A stretch of DNA of 44,211 nucleotides from contig NZ_VWXL01000026.1 in NCBI RefSeq assembly GCF_009746625.1, forward strand, positions 1 through 44,211, read 5' to 3'. Position numbers and translations under genes: made by a program. Source of the stretch: Caproicibacter fermentans. Its GTDB lineage: Bacteria > Bacillota > Clostridia > Oscillospirales > Acutalibacteraceae. Numbering within the stretch: the stretch's first letter is position 1; each line of letters opens with the position of its first letter. Under the pieces are notes generated by a model. It ran no database searches. It was not told the DNA's origin and was given only the letters and a program-made list of their open reading frames with translations. This document shows, piece after piece, positions 16,982-27,265 of this stretch.

Positions 16982-18292
16982 CTATTTCAGGCATTGATTG
17001 ATCTTTGTTTCCTCTTTTGCCACTGTGGAATCGATGTCCGCCCCGTTGACCCAGACCGCGTCCATCACGTTGACCAATTCCTTGCTGGCCTCCGTATATC
17101 CGGGATTCATCGGGCGTCCCACGCTGCAATCGTTTAACTGATCCAGAGCGACCTTAAACTGCGGAGTCGTCTTGTAAAGATCTTGAATGGTGGAAGTTTT
17201 GGTCGCGCTTTTGCGGCTTGTAACATATCCGGTGTATTTACTTGCATAGGCAGACTGCTCCGTGTCCGTCATCCATTTGATAAATTCCCAGGCAGCTTTC
17301 TTTTCTTTTTCAGAGATTTTCGTCGTCATGACCAGATTGCATCCGCCCGTGGGGACGCCGTACTGAACATTTTTGGGAATATAGCAGATGTTCACCTCAA
17401 AATGATTCTGCTTCGCGACACTGAGAGCTTTACTGAGATTTGCCGTGGAAGCGAACCACATCGCGCACTTCTGATTCATGTAATCCGCATCCACCTTGCT
17501 GGAATCCGCGCCCGCCACGCAGCGGACATCTCCTTTGTCAATCAGGTCCCTGAAATACTTCAGCACGTATTTTCCCTGATCCGTATTAAGATTTGTCGCC
17601 GACTCGTCCTTGTTTAAAACAGAGGTGCCGTTTTCCAGAAAAAACGCTTCCAGCGTCCAGATATAGGAATACATCGACAGGCCGTAAGCCCCGGTCTTTT
17701 CCTTGATCGTTTTGCAGTAATCGGCCAATTCCTCCCAGGTTTTCGGACCGCTGGGATCAAGCCCCGCTTTTTCCAGCAGAGTGGTATTCATATAAAGGAT
17801 CGGAGTGCTTCTCAGATAGGGCAAACCGTACCAAGCGTCACCCACCTTGCAGTTTTGCAAAAGTCCCTGATAAAAATCATTCATATCGACCCCGTCCTGC
17901 TGTATGTAGGGACTTAACGGTTCAATCACGCCGTTCTGAGCAAATCTTTTGATGGAGGAAATTTCCATCACGGAAACGGCCGGTGTGGAACCTGACACAT
18001 ACGCTGCCTGAAGCTTTTGGTGAACGTCGTCATAACTTCCCTGATATTGTGCGTCCACTTCGATTCCTTTTTCCTTACCAACCGTCTCGTTAAACTGCTT
18101 GGCCAAATTCACATTGTTTTCCTGGATTTTGTCGGTCCAGGCATACCAGAAAGTGATTTTAGTCGGGCTTGCACCCGACGGATCCTCTGAACCCTGACCG
18201 GAGCTGCCAACGGTATCCGCGGTGCCGGAAGAGCAGGCTGCTGCGGACACCATCATGGCCGCGCAAAGTAAAGCCGAGATAATTTTCCTCAT
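16982..18292 (-). CDS. ABC importer substrate-binding lipoprotein (UgpB-like)
   Basis: The 436-residue lipoprotein has a signal peptide ending in the lipobox SAAAC, so it should be anchored outside the membrane. It is a family-1 solute-binding protein closest in pattern to UgpB (sn-glycerol-3-phosphate): GLPYLRSTPILYMNTTL, KAGLDPSGPKTWEELADY, a KCAMWFASTANLS segment and KYTGYVTSR in the expected order. I chose ATG 18292 because AGGAGG lies upstream; an upstream frame to 18319 precedes it. Two permeases and an ATPase lie upstream. Glycerol-3-phosphate or a glycerophosphodiester is the best guess; a sugar is possible. Confidence 0.88.
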   Translation of the reverse strand: MRKIISALLCAAMMVSAAACSSGTADTVGSSGQGSEDPSGASPTKITFWYAWTDKIQENNVNLAKQFNETVGKEKGIEVDAQYQGSYDDVHQKLQAAYVSGSTPAVSVMEISSIKRFAQNGVIEPLSPYIQQDGVDMNDFYQGLLQNCKVGDAWYGLPYLRSTPILYMNTTLLEKAGLDPSGPKTWEELADYCKTIKEKTGAYGLSMYSYIWTLEAFFLENGTSVLNKDESATNLNTDQGKYVLKYFRDLIDKGDVRCVAGADSSKVDADYMNQKCAMWFASTANLSKALSVAKQNHFEVNICYIPKNVQYGVPTGGCNLVMTTKISEKEKKAAWEFIKWMTDTEQSAYASKYTGYVTSRKSATKTSTIQDLYKTTPQFKVALDQLNDCSVGRPMNPGYTEASKELVNVMDAVWVNGADIDSTVAKEETKINQCLK

Positions 18293-18365
18293 TGTTTTCC
18301 TCCTGAATTTTAAGTACATTTTCTATAAAAACGCCGTCAAAACGCCGATCGGCGGCAGCGGCTAT

Positions 18366-19190
18366 TTACTTATCGCCGATATAGGTAAACGCCTTAATGA
18401 TTTGTTTCTGGGCAAAAAAGAAAGCGATCATCACCGGAATTACAAGCAGAACGTTTCCCGCCATCAAAACATTGTAGTCGATGCCTCCCTCATCCAGATG
18501 AAGAGCGGTAATTCCAACCGGAAGGGTCCTCACCGTGTCTTTGGTCGTGAGCACCAGCGGCCAGAAATAATCGTTCCAGGTGGCGATAAAAGTAATCAGC
18601 GCCAAAGTTACCACCGTAGGTCTGGCAATGGGCAGCATGACTCTGCACATGATTTTAAACTCGCCCGCGTGGTCCAGCCGCGCCGCCTCCACAATTTCAT
18701 CCGGAACCTGCTTGAAGGTCTGGCGCATCATAAAAATGGCAAATGCGCTGCTGGCCGAAGGAAGGATTAAGCTGGCATAGGTGTTGATCATCTGCATTTT
18801 GCTGAACATCAGGAAAAGCGGCAGAAAAATCATCTGAGCCGGAATCATCATGGTTGTCAAAGTCAGCCCGAACAGAAAAGAGCTTCCTCTGAACTGAAAC
18901 CGGGCAAAAGCATACGCTGCTGGGATTACCGTGAGGCACTGGCAAACCAAGATTCCGATTGTTACGATGATGCTGTTTTTCAGCATGGAAAAAAAGGGAA
19001 TTCTTCTCATCACCTCTGAAAAATTCCGCCACTGCGGGTCGGACACCCAAAAATCCGGCGGCATTTTCAAGGTCTGGCCGAGCGTTTTCAGGGAAGTTAA
19101 CACCATCCAGTAAAACGGCGCGAAAAAGATCAAAACGAGAATCAGACCGGCAAGGCCCCGGCCTGCACGGCGTAAAACGTTTCTTTTCAT
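18366..19190 (-). CDS. ABC importer permease (MalG/UgpE-like)
   Basis: The 274-residue protein has six predicted membrane helices, starting with GLILVLIFFAPFYWMVLTSL. The cytoplasmic EAA loop reads EAARLDHAGEFKIMCRVMLP, the site where the ATPase docks. This is the MalG-type half of a carbohydrate-uptake-1 importer. The start has GAGGAGG upstream. It lies 17 nt downstream of the other permease gene and about 70 nt before the binding-protein gene. Confidence 0.93.
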   Translation of the reverse strand: MKRNVLRRAGRGLAGLILVLIFFAPFYWMVLTSLKTLGQTLKMPPDFWVSDPQWRNFSEVMRRIPFFSMLKNSIIVTIGILVCQCLTVIPAAYAFARFQFRGSSFLFGLTLTTMMIPAQMIFLPLFLMFSKMQMINTYASLILPSASSAFAIFMMRQTFKQVPDEIVEAARLDHAGEFKIMCRVMLPIARPTVVTLALITFIATWNDYFWPLVLTTKDTVRTLPVGITALHLDEGGIDYNVLMAGNVLLVIPVMIAFFFAQKQIIKAFTYIGDK

Positions 19191-19207
19191 CTCTGCCTCC
19201 TCATTTA

Positions 19208-20146
19208 TTATCGATAATGAATGCGCCGGCTGAGCGCGCGAAAATAAAGCACGGTGCAGATTCCGATGATTCCCATCAGCACAACGCCCATTGCGGAAGC
19301 GTAACCGATTTTATAAAACTGAAACCCGTATTGATAAATGTCGTAGACCAACGTATTTGTCGAATTCATAGGGCCGCCCTGCGTCATCAGATTCACGGTC
19401 TCAAACACTTTGAACGCGGAAATAATATTCATCAGGGTAAGAAAGAAAATCGTCGGTGAAATCATCGGAAGCGTGATCCTGAAAAAGACCGTGTGTTTCT
19501 TCGCGTGGTCAAGGTTTGCGGCTTCATAAAGATACTGAGGAATTGTTTCCATTGAGGAAATAAATATGATCGTGTTGTAGCCGATTCCTTTCCACACCGA
19601 AACAAAGATCAGAGACGGCAAGGCGACGCTTGGGTCGCTCAGCCAGCCCACCGGGGACATTCCAAACAAATGCAGAAGATAGTTGATCAGGCCGTAATCC
19701 GAATCCATCATCCACATCCACACATAAGAAATAGAGACGAGAGATACGATGTAAGGGGTAAAGAGCACACCCTGCAGAAATTTGTTCAGCCTTGTGTCCT
19801 GCTTGAGAGTAAATGCCAGCAGAAGAGGAATCATCAGCGAGAAAGAGACCATCAAAAACATATAGAGAAAGGAATTCCCCATCACCTGCCAGAAATCCGC
19901 GTCGTGTAACAGGTCAAGATAATTTTCAAGACCGATAAACGTTTTAGGCCCGATCAGGTTCCAGTGAAAAAAGCTGAGGTAAATCATATAGCCGATCGGA
20001 TACAGAATAAATACGCAAAATACCGCTATGGACGGGGCAACCATCGTATAGGGAAGCAATTTCGCCCCGGCCTTTCCGGCGCCGGACTTCTTCGACACCG
20101 CCGCACTTGTTCTCACTCTTCCGTTCAGCGCATAATTTGTCTCCAT
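19208..20146 (-). CDS. ABC importer permease (MalF/UgpA-like)
   Basis: The 312-residue protein has six predicted helices, beginning with PYTMVAPSIAVFCVFILYPI after a short cytoplasmic tail. The EAA loop reads EAANLDHAKKHTVFFRITLP. It should form a heterodimer with the MalG-type permease encoded next. The ribosome-binding site GGAAGG is about 13 nt from the ATG, farther than usual, and no better in-frame start is visible. The ATPase gene upstream ends about 20 nt away. Confidence 0.92.
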   Translation of the reverse strand: METNYALNGRVRTSAAVSKKSGAGKAGAKLLPYTMVAPSIAVFCVFILYPIGYMIYLSFFHWNLIGPKTFIGLENYLDLLHDADFWQVMGNSFLYMFLMVSFSLMIPLLLAFTLKQDTRLNKFLQGVLFTPYIVSLVSISYVWMWMMDSDYGLINYLLHLFGMSPVGWLSDPSVALPSLIFVSVWKGIGYNTIIFISSMETIPQYLYEAANLDHAKKHTVFFRITLPMISPTIFFLTLMNIISAFKVFETVNLMTQGGPMNSTNTLVYDIYQYGFQFYKIGYASAMGVVLMGIIGICTVLYFRALSRRIHYR

Positions 20147-20167
20147 GAATGTTCGCCATCCTTCCGC

Positions 20168-21208
20168 TTAACAGACCATTCTGTTCTCTTCTTCATCAAA
20201 ATAAAACAGATCGCTGTTTTTAATCAAAACCGAATTTGTTCCATATTCCAGCATTTGCAGGTCAAAACTCTTAACATGGAACACGCCGAACGGCGACTGC
20301 ACTTTGTAAAGGATTTGATCCCCTAGCATTTCCCGTGCAAGGATTGTCCCCTGCAAAGCGACCTCGTTTTCACGGGGGGCTTTTTCCCGCCCGCCGATGG
20401 AAGCTTTTTCCGGGCGAAAGCCTACATATTTGGCTTTCGGAGGAACCGGGAGATCCGCTCTTTTCAGTTCCTCGGCGCTCAGAATATTCATTGATGGCGA
20501 GCCGATAAATCTTGCCGTAAAGACGTTTTCCGGTTTTCCGTAAATTTCCGGCGGACTGCCGATCTGCCGAATCTCCCCCTTTTCCAGAAGGACAATATCC
20601 GTTCCCATCGACATGGCCTCCACCTGGTCGTGCGTCACATACACAAAGGTAGCGTTCAGTTTCCGGTAAAGCTCAATCAAATCCGTACGAATCTGATTCC
20701 GCAATTTGGCGTCGAGGTTGGAAAGCGGTTCATCCATCAGAAACACGGCGGGCTTTTTTACGATCGCCCTTGCAAGCGCCACCCGCTGGCGCTGCCCGCC
20801 GGACAGTTGCTGAGGTTTTCTGGACAGGTATTCCCCCAGCCCGACCATCTTTGCAATTTCCTGAATGCGTTTTTCCCGCTCCGCCTTTGGTATTCTCAAA
20901 TTTTTTAAACCAAACTCAATGTTCTCCTTCACGTTCATGGTCGGGTACAGAGCATAGTTTTGAAATACCATGGCAACATGCCTGTCTCCGGGTTCAACGC
21001 CGCTGACATTTTTTCCGTCAATCAGCAGCTCGCCGGCCGTTTCCTTTTCCAGTCCGGCAATCATTCTCAGAATTGTGGATTTTCCGCAGCCGGAAGGCCC
21101 CAGAAGGACCGTGGAGCTGCCCTCGGAAATTTTCAGGTTCAAGTTTTCTATTACAGGGGGATTTTTCGCATACGCCTTGGTAATATTGCGAAGTTCAATT
21201 TTATCCAT
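20168..21208 (-). CDS. ABC importer ATP-binding protein (UgpC/MsmX-like)
   Basis: The 346-residue ATPase has Walker A GPSGCGKST (37-45), signature LSGGQRQRVALARA, Walker B VFLMDEPLSNLDAKL and the H-loop VTHDQ. A C-terminal TOBE/MalK-like regulatory domain (about 240-346) includes YVGFRPEKA. I chose ATG 21208 because AAGGAGGC lies upstream; the open frame extends to 21241 but precedes that site. ATPases of this group often serve several sugar or polyol importers. Here it leads the operon with two permeases, a binding protein and a phosphodiesterase. Confidence 0.93.
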   Translation of the reverse strand: MDKIELRNITKAYAKNPPVIENLNLKISEGSSTVLLGPSGCGKSTILRMIAGLEKETAGELLIDGKNVSGVEPGDRHVAMVFQNYALYPTMNVKENIEFGLKNLRIPKAEREKRIQEIAKMVGLGEYLSRKPQQLSGGQRQRVALARAIVKKPAVFLMDEPLSNLDAKLRNQIRTDLIELYRKLNATFVYVTHDQVEAMSMGTDIVLLEKGEIRQIGSPPEIYGKPENVFTARFIGSPSMNILSAEELKRADLPVPPKAKYVGFRPEKASIGGREKAPRENEVALQGTILAREMLGDQILYKVQSPFGVFHVKSFDLQMLEYGTNSVLIKNSDLFYFDEEENRMVC

Positions 21209-21556
21209 TGAGAGCCTCCTTGATTTCATCAGCACGAACACTGATACAATACCAGTTCTTTGTAAAAAGCCGGTCCTTATTTATTTATCTTTTGATTAAA
21301 TTACCAAATCCGCTTTAAGCGAGGGCCACCGAAAATCGGTGGTGCAGGCCGAGGATCAAGAGCCGCGCAGCCACAGAATTGAAATGCAAATGAGGAAGCA
21401 TACTCTTTGGGAATTGTCTGCACTTACTTTAAAACAGAACTGGTCTCACCGGCACCGCCGGTGGTTTCGGCAACAAAAAAGCAGCACCTTGCAAGCAAAG
21501 TGCTGTCAGCCTGTCGACTTCGCCCAATCTTCTGCGGGCGAATTACAGCAATAGAT
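21209..21556. other. Intergenic region upstream of the importer operon
   Basis: No gene is supported. On the minus strand TTTACA around 21265-21270 is a weak -35-like candidate for the importer operon. A short perfect hairpin CCACCGA/TCGGTGG lies at about 21326-21342. CACCGGC/GCCGGTG pair at about 21447-21463, within the GGTCTCACCGGC element. A terminator for the holin-like gene is at 21475-21505, and TTCGCCC/GGGCGAA arms lie at about 21520-21543. Confidence 0.5.
21475..21505 (-). terminator. Rho-independent terminator of the holin-like gene
   Basis: On the minus strand the arms CAGCAC-TTTG and CAAG-GTGCTG form a stem-loop followed by TTTTTT. It lies about 50 nt after the stop of the small membrane-protein gene. 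Confidence 0.75.
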
Positions 21557-21847
21557 TCAAGCTTTATCAACCGGCTTACCGGTCTTCACTCTCAGGACGG
21601 CGCTGTACGCTCCGTTTGACGAAAGCGCGACAAGAATTGCGTTAAGCGGAATCGCCGCGGCCGCAGACAGCGTCAGCGCGCCTGTAAAGTATGTAGCCGC
21701 ATAAAGAATAACGACGGCAATAAAATAGCTTAACCATTGCGTAGGCAGTTTCTGAAATGAATTTTTCAGGAACTGCGTGATGATCCCCGTAGCCGCGGAA
21801 CAGCCGGTAAAAGTAACCAGAGTTGACCATGCAAAAAATTCGTTCAT
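21557..21847 (-). CDS. Small holin-like membrane protein
   Basis: This 96-residue protein has three hydrophobic segments (about 6-24, 38-58 and 60-82) and a short charged tail (RVKTGKPVDKA). The pattern WLSYFIAVVILYAATYFTG followed by an alanine-rich helix resembles small phage holin-like proteins of clostridia. I chose ATG 21847 because GGAGGGGG lies about 8 nt upstream; the open frame begins at 21916 with no such site. No lysin or other phage gene is adjacent, so it stands alone with its own terminator. It could be a stranded prophage gene or a domesticated membrane protein; function is uncertain. Confidence 0.65.
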   Translation of the reverse strand: MNEFFAWSTLVTFTGCSAATGIITQFLKNSFQKLPTQWLSYFIAVVILYAATYFTGALTLSAAAAIPLNAILVALSSNGAYSAVLRVKTGKPVDKA

Positions 21848-22035
21848 ACCGATTTCCCCCTCCGTTTTTCGTTCAAAAGTCTGAACCCAGCCTTTATTTC
21901 CATTATATGCCCGCATTTAATGATCATGCTTTTTTGTCGATTTGTAATTCCATCTCTTTCCTTTTAAAAACCGTTGTACTATAATAGAACTATCGGAATC
22001 CGATTCGTCCGAAATCAAATAAAGGAGCTAATATC

Positions 22036-23718
22036 ATGAAATTCTCCGATATGAAGTATGAGCGTCCCGAACTTGACGCGATCAAGCGGCAATACATCGA
22101 AATTACCAGGCAATTCCCCGACTGTTCCACTGCATCCGAACAATACGATCTGATCCTGCAACACGAAAAACTGATGAGCAATTTTCAGTCGATGGGAACG
22201 ATTGCCTATATTCGCAACAGCATTAACACGGTGGATCCTTTCTATGAAAAAGAAATAGCGTTTTTCGATTCCAACAATCCTGTGTTCGAAGAATCCGTTC
22301 AGAATTTTTACAAAGTGATCGTCGCCTCTAAATTCCGCCCGGAATTGGAGCAAAAAACAGGAAAGCTGTTTTTTAAAAACCTGGAAATATCCATGCGGTC
22401 TTTTTCGCCTGCGGTTATCGATCTGAAGAAAAAAGAAAACGCTCTGGTTACGGAGTATGAAAAGCTGCTTGCCTCAGCAAAGATCGAGTTTAGCGGAGAA
22501 ACGCTGAACCTTTCAGAAATTCAAAAGTATCAGATATCTTCCGACAGACCGACCAGAAAAGCGGCATGGGAAAAAACCGCCGGCTTTTTTATCGAGAATT
22601 CGAAACGGCTGGATGAAATCTATGATGAACTCGTTCAGAACCGGACCAGCCAGGCAAAAATTCTGGGCTACAACAACTACGTCCAGCTGGGATACGACCG
22701 TCTGGGCCGTAACTGCTACGGCCCGGATGAGGTAAAGCAATTCCGGGATCAGGTTGCAAAAGACCTTGTTCCTGTGATTACTGAAATCAAAAAGAGCCAG
22801 GCGAAACGCCTTGGATTGCCCGACCTGAAATTCTATGACGATAAATCCCTGTTTCCGGACGGCAACCCCAACCCGAAAGGCGATCGTCAGGCCCTGGTAA
22901 ATCAAGCGCAGAAAATGTATCGGCAAATGAATCCGCTGACCGGAGAATTTTTCGATTTCATGGTAAAAAATGAGCTGTTCGATCTGGACAGCAAAAAAGG
23001 GAAAGCCGGCGGAGGCTACTGCACGGAAATTCCGGATTACCGGTCACCGTTCATTTTCTCCAATTTCAACGGAACGGCAGGAGACGTTGAAGTTCTGACT
23101 CACGAAGCAGGTCACGCTTTTGCAAGCTATTTATCTCAAAGCATGCCCATCCTGGAACTTCGGACGCCGACCATGGATGCCGCCGAAACGCATTCCATGT
23201 CGATGGAGCTATTCTCGCGCAAATGGGATCCGCTGTTTTTCGAAGAGCAAACCGACAAGTTTTATCTGTATCAGTTGGAAGAGGCAATCAACTTTATTCC
23301 ATACGGGTGCCTTGTGGACGAGTTTCAAACCACGATGTATGAAAAGCCAAACCTTTCGCCGGACGAGCGGAAACATGTATGGAAAGAGCTGGAAGCAAAA
23401 TACCGTCCCTGGATTGATTTCGATCATCTTCCTTTCTTTGAAGACGGCGGCGGATATCAGCGCCAGCACCACATTTACTCTTTCCCCCTGTACTATATTG
23501 ATTATTGTCTGGCACAGACGGCGGCTCTGGAATTCTGGATCGCTTCTGAAAAAGACTGGGATGAGTCGTTTTCACGCTACCTTACATTCGTCAAAGCAGG
23601 CGGAAGCAAAACCTATGAGGAGCTTGTCAAAGCCGCGGGGCTGGAGTACCCGATGGATCAAGGCTGCGTCAAGCACATGAGCGAGCCGATCATGGACTGG
23701 TTCCGCAGGCACGCATAA
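22036..23718 (+). CDS. M3-family oligoendopeptidase
   Basis: The 560-residue protein carries the thimet-type zinc motif LTHEAGHAF (His356, Glu357, His360), and the third zinc ligand is in the helix around DAAETHSMSMELFS. N-terminal helices and the C-terminal FVKAGGSKTYEELVKAAGL match the M3 oligoendopeptidase (PepF-related) group, which cleaves short cytoplasmic peptides. No signal peptide is seen. The start has AAAGGAGC upstream. It is one of the few plus-strand genes and ends just before a strong hairpin shared with the convergent groEL. Confidence 0.93.
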   Translation: MKFSDMKYERPELDAIKRQYIEITRQFPDCSTASEQYDLILQHEKLMSNFQSMGTIAYIRNSINTVDPFYEKEIAFFDSNNPVFEESVQNFYKVIVASKFRPELEQKTGKLFFKNLEISMRSFSPAVIDLKKKENALVTEYEKLLASAKIEFSGETLNLSEIQKYQISSDRPTRKAAWEKTAGFFIENSKRLDEIYDELVQNRTSQAKILGYNNYVQLGYDRLGRNCYGPDEVKQFRDQVAKDLVPVITEIKKSQAKRLGLPDLKFYDDKSLFPDGNPNPKGDRQALVNQAQKMYRQMNPLTGEFFDFMVKNELFDLDSKKGKAGGGYCTEIPDYRSPFIFSNFNGTAGDVEVLTHEAGHAFASYLSQSMPILELRTPTMDAAETHSMSMELFSRKWDPLFFEEQTDKFYLYQLEEAINFIPYGCLVDEFQTTMYEKPNLSPDERKHVWKELEAKYRPWIDFDHLPFFEDGGGYQRQHHIYSFPLYYIDYCLAQTAALEFWIASEKDWDESFSRYLTFVKAGGSKTYEELVKAAGLEYPMDQGCVKHMSEPIMDWFRRHA

Positions 23719-23734
23719 GCTCAGCCACATAAAC

Positions 23735-23777
23735 ATGAAAAGGGCGGGAACGTTTTCAGCGTTCCCGCCCTTTTCAT
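23735..23777. terminator. Strong bidirectional terminator between M3 peptidase and groEL
   Basis: Arms of 18 nt (ATGAAAAGGGCGGGAACG and its complement) pair perfectly around a 7-nt loop. The arm ends give TTTT on either strand. It lies between two convergent genes. Confidence 0.8.
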
Positions 23778-23781
23778 AGAA

Positions 23782-23807
23782 GAACGGACGCGATATCGCG
23801 TCCGTTC
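23782..23807. repeat. Perfect 26-bp palindrome
   Basis: The half-site GAACGGACGCGAT is followed immediately by its exact complement with no loop. It directly follows the bidirectional terminator and lies 22 bp from the groEL stop. It may add to termination of groESL or be a protein-binding site; nothing else indicates its role. Confidence 0.7.
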
Positions 23808-23829
23808 CTGTTCTTAAACTGATTTAGGA

Positions 23830-25482
<1,653 letters not shown>

Positions 25483-25503
25483 TTAATATTATGAAAGCTG
25501 TCC

Positions 25504-25800
<297 letters not shown>

Positions 25801-25817
25801 TTAATGTTTATTTTCTG

Positions 25818-25844
25818 TTAGCACTCATTCATCTTGAGTGCTAA
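25818..25844. promoter_or_regulatory. CIRCE operator for HrcA
   Basis: TTAGCACTC and GAGTGCTAA flank a 9-nt spacer, an exact CIRCE consensus. It lies just upstream of groES, so HrcA should repress groESL until heat shock. hrcA itself is not in this window. Confidence 0.98.
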
Positions 25845-25848
25845 GATT

Positions 25849-25877
25849 ATTTTATCTGCTTCCCTGATAAAAATCAA
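25849..25877 (-). promoter_or_regulatory. Vegetative promoter of groESL
   Basis: On the minus strand TTGATT (25872-25877) and TAAAAT (25849-25854) are 17 nt apart, close to the sigma-A consensus. The CIRCE element follows immediately downstream, as in other HrcA-controlled promoters. Confidence 0.8.
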
Positions 25878-25910
25878 GAGGTTTTTTAAGAAAAAGCAGG
25901 ATTTAATAAT

Positions 25911-26840
25911 TTATTTACAAATTCCTTCCATCATATCTTTTTGGGGAATAATAAAGCGCACTGCATGGGGAAGGACCCGGTAGCTTGCGGCTTCAACCAG
26001 CGCGACTTCCCCATCACGATTGGAGGCAGCCGGCTTTTTGGAAAAAACTTCCATCTTCATCCCGCGGCGAAACAGCAGGAATTCTTCAAATTCTTTCGCG
26101 CCGATATGGCGTCCAGCTTTATACATGCCGACCAGCATGGGTATCTTGTAAAAGGGAGGCTTTCGGATCATGACAAAATCGAGCAGACCGTCGTCGGGGA
26201 TCGCCTGCGGAGCCCCGCAGTAGCCGCCGCCGTAATATCTGCCGCTGGCGGCGAGCGCGAACAAAAAGCACCCCTGAAACTCTTCGGAATCGTCAATCCG
26301 AATGCGGAGGTTGCTCCCGATCTGCCCAAAGAGCGCCTGAATCAGCCCCAAATCATACGCCGCGGAGCCGCTGACGAGCGGAACCCGCTTCAGGCGCTCC
26401 GTATTCAGCGCAACCATCGCGTCCAGCCCCACGGAGCAAACATTGATTGAAATTCCAAGTTCCGTACGGATTAGATCAACGGGGCGCGAATCACCCGCGA
26501 GCTGCTGTTCCGGTGAAAGAAAATCCCGCATAGAGCCGAAAAGTTTGATATAATCATTGCCGGATCCGCAGGGAAAAATTCCTATCTCCGCATTATTTTT
26601 TCCCGCGGCGCCCTCGGCAACTTCCCCAAGGGTCCCGTCTCCGCCGAAAGCAAAAATTCTGACCGGACCGCCCTTTTCCGCCTCCCTTGCCGCCAGTTCG
26701 GCCGCCTCTCCGGGCCGCCGGGTCAGGTAACAGGCGGGATTCAAGCCGCGTTCGATGAAAACCTTCCGGATTCCCGGCAGAATTGTTTCGGCGGCATTCC
26801 GCCTGCCTGCCGCAGGATTGACAATCATAACATACCGCAT
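25911..26840 (-). CDS. Diacylglycerol-kinase-family lipid kinase
   Basis: The 309-residue protein has the nucleotide motif FGGDGTLGEV (65-74), the motif PCGSGNDYIK and an N-terminal VNPAAGRR. These mark the DagK/YegS/sphingosine-kinase fold, which phosphorylates diacylglycerol or similar lipids at the membrane. The start ATG has GGGGAGGAG upstream and overlaps the stop of the previous gene (TGATG), so the two are translationally coupled. The lipid substrate cannot be told from the sequence. Confidence 0.92.
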   Translation of the reverse strand: MRYVMIVNPAAGRRNAAETILPGIRKVFIERGLNPACYLTRRPGEAAELAAREAEKGGPVRIFAFGGDGTLGEVAEGAAGKNNAEIGIFPCGSGNDYIKLFGSMRDFLSPEQQLAGDSRPVDLIRTELGISINVCSVGLDAMVALNTERLKRVPLVSGSAAYDLGLIQALFGQIGSNLRIRIDDSEEFQGCFLFALAASGRYYGGGYCGAPQAIPDDGLLDFVMIRKPPFYKIPMLVGMYKAGRHIGAKEFEEFLLFRRGMKMEVFSKKPAASNRDGEVALVEAASYRVLPHAVRFIIPQKDMMEGICK

Positions 26841-27232
26841 CAGTTCTCCTCCCCGTGCATGGACTGAAATAAATCAGCCAAAGGGATTCCAAACCGGCTC
26901 GCGATATCCTTCAGGCCGTCTTCAATTTCCGACCGCGAAAAATCACTGTCGCGCAGCGTTTCGCCGTCCAGCTTGTTCAGCCTGGCATAAAAATCCACGG
27001 CAAGTTCCAGATATCGCCGATCGCCCGTGTCGAGCCTTTCGAACAAAAGATCTTCCGCCTCATTGATCCGCTTCCCGCGGATCAGGTTCAGCAGCCGTTC
27101 ATGCAGCCGATCCGTATCATTCCTTTCGGTTTCCGATATTTCAAAATCCGGTGTTTTCTTGTCCAGTACGGCTTCCGTAAGAAAATTAACGATACTCTCA
27201 ATCTGCCGCATGACCCAGTCTTCCTGAAACAA
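26840..27232 (-). CDS. DUF6483-like small helical protein
   Basis: This 130-residue, mostly alpha-helical and acidic protein resembles clostridial proteins of the DUF6483 type, which often open with a segment like MFQEDWVMRQIE. That similarity supports the TTG start at 27232, which has GGGAG 4 nt upstream; the ATG at 27211 has no site. No catalytic motif or membrane segment is visible. The middle contains a TPR-like stretch (INEAEDLLFERLDTGDRRYLELAVDFYARL). It is coupled to the lipid-kinase gene. Function unknown. Confidence 0.72.
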   Translation of the reverse strand: MFQEDWVMRQIESIVNFLTEAVLDKKTPDFEISETERNDTDRLHERLLNLIRGKRINEAEDLLFERLDTGDRRYLELAVDFYARLNKLDGETLRDSDFSRSEIEDGLKDIASRFGIPLADLFQSMHGEEN

Positions 27233-27265
27233 CTGACTCCCTCATTTCCGTGCTTTTTGGTGACA

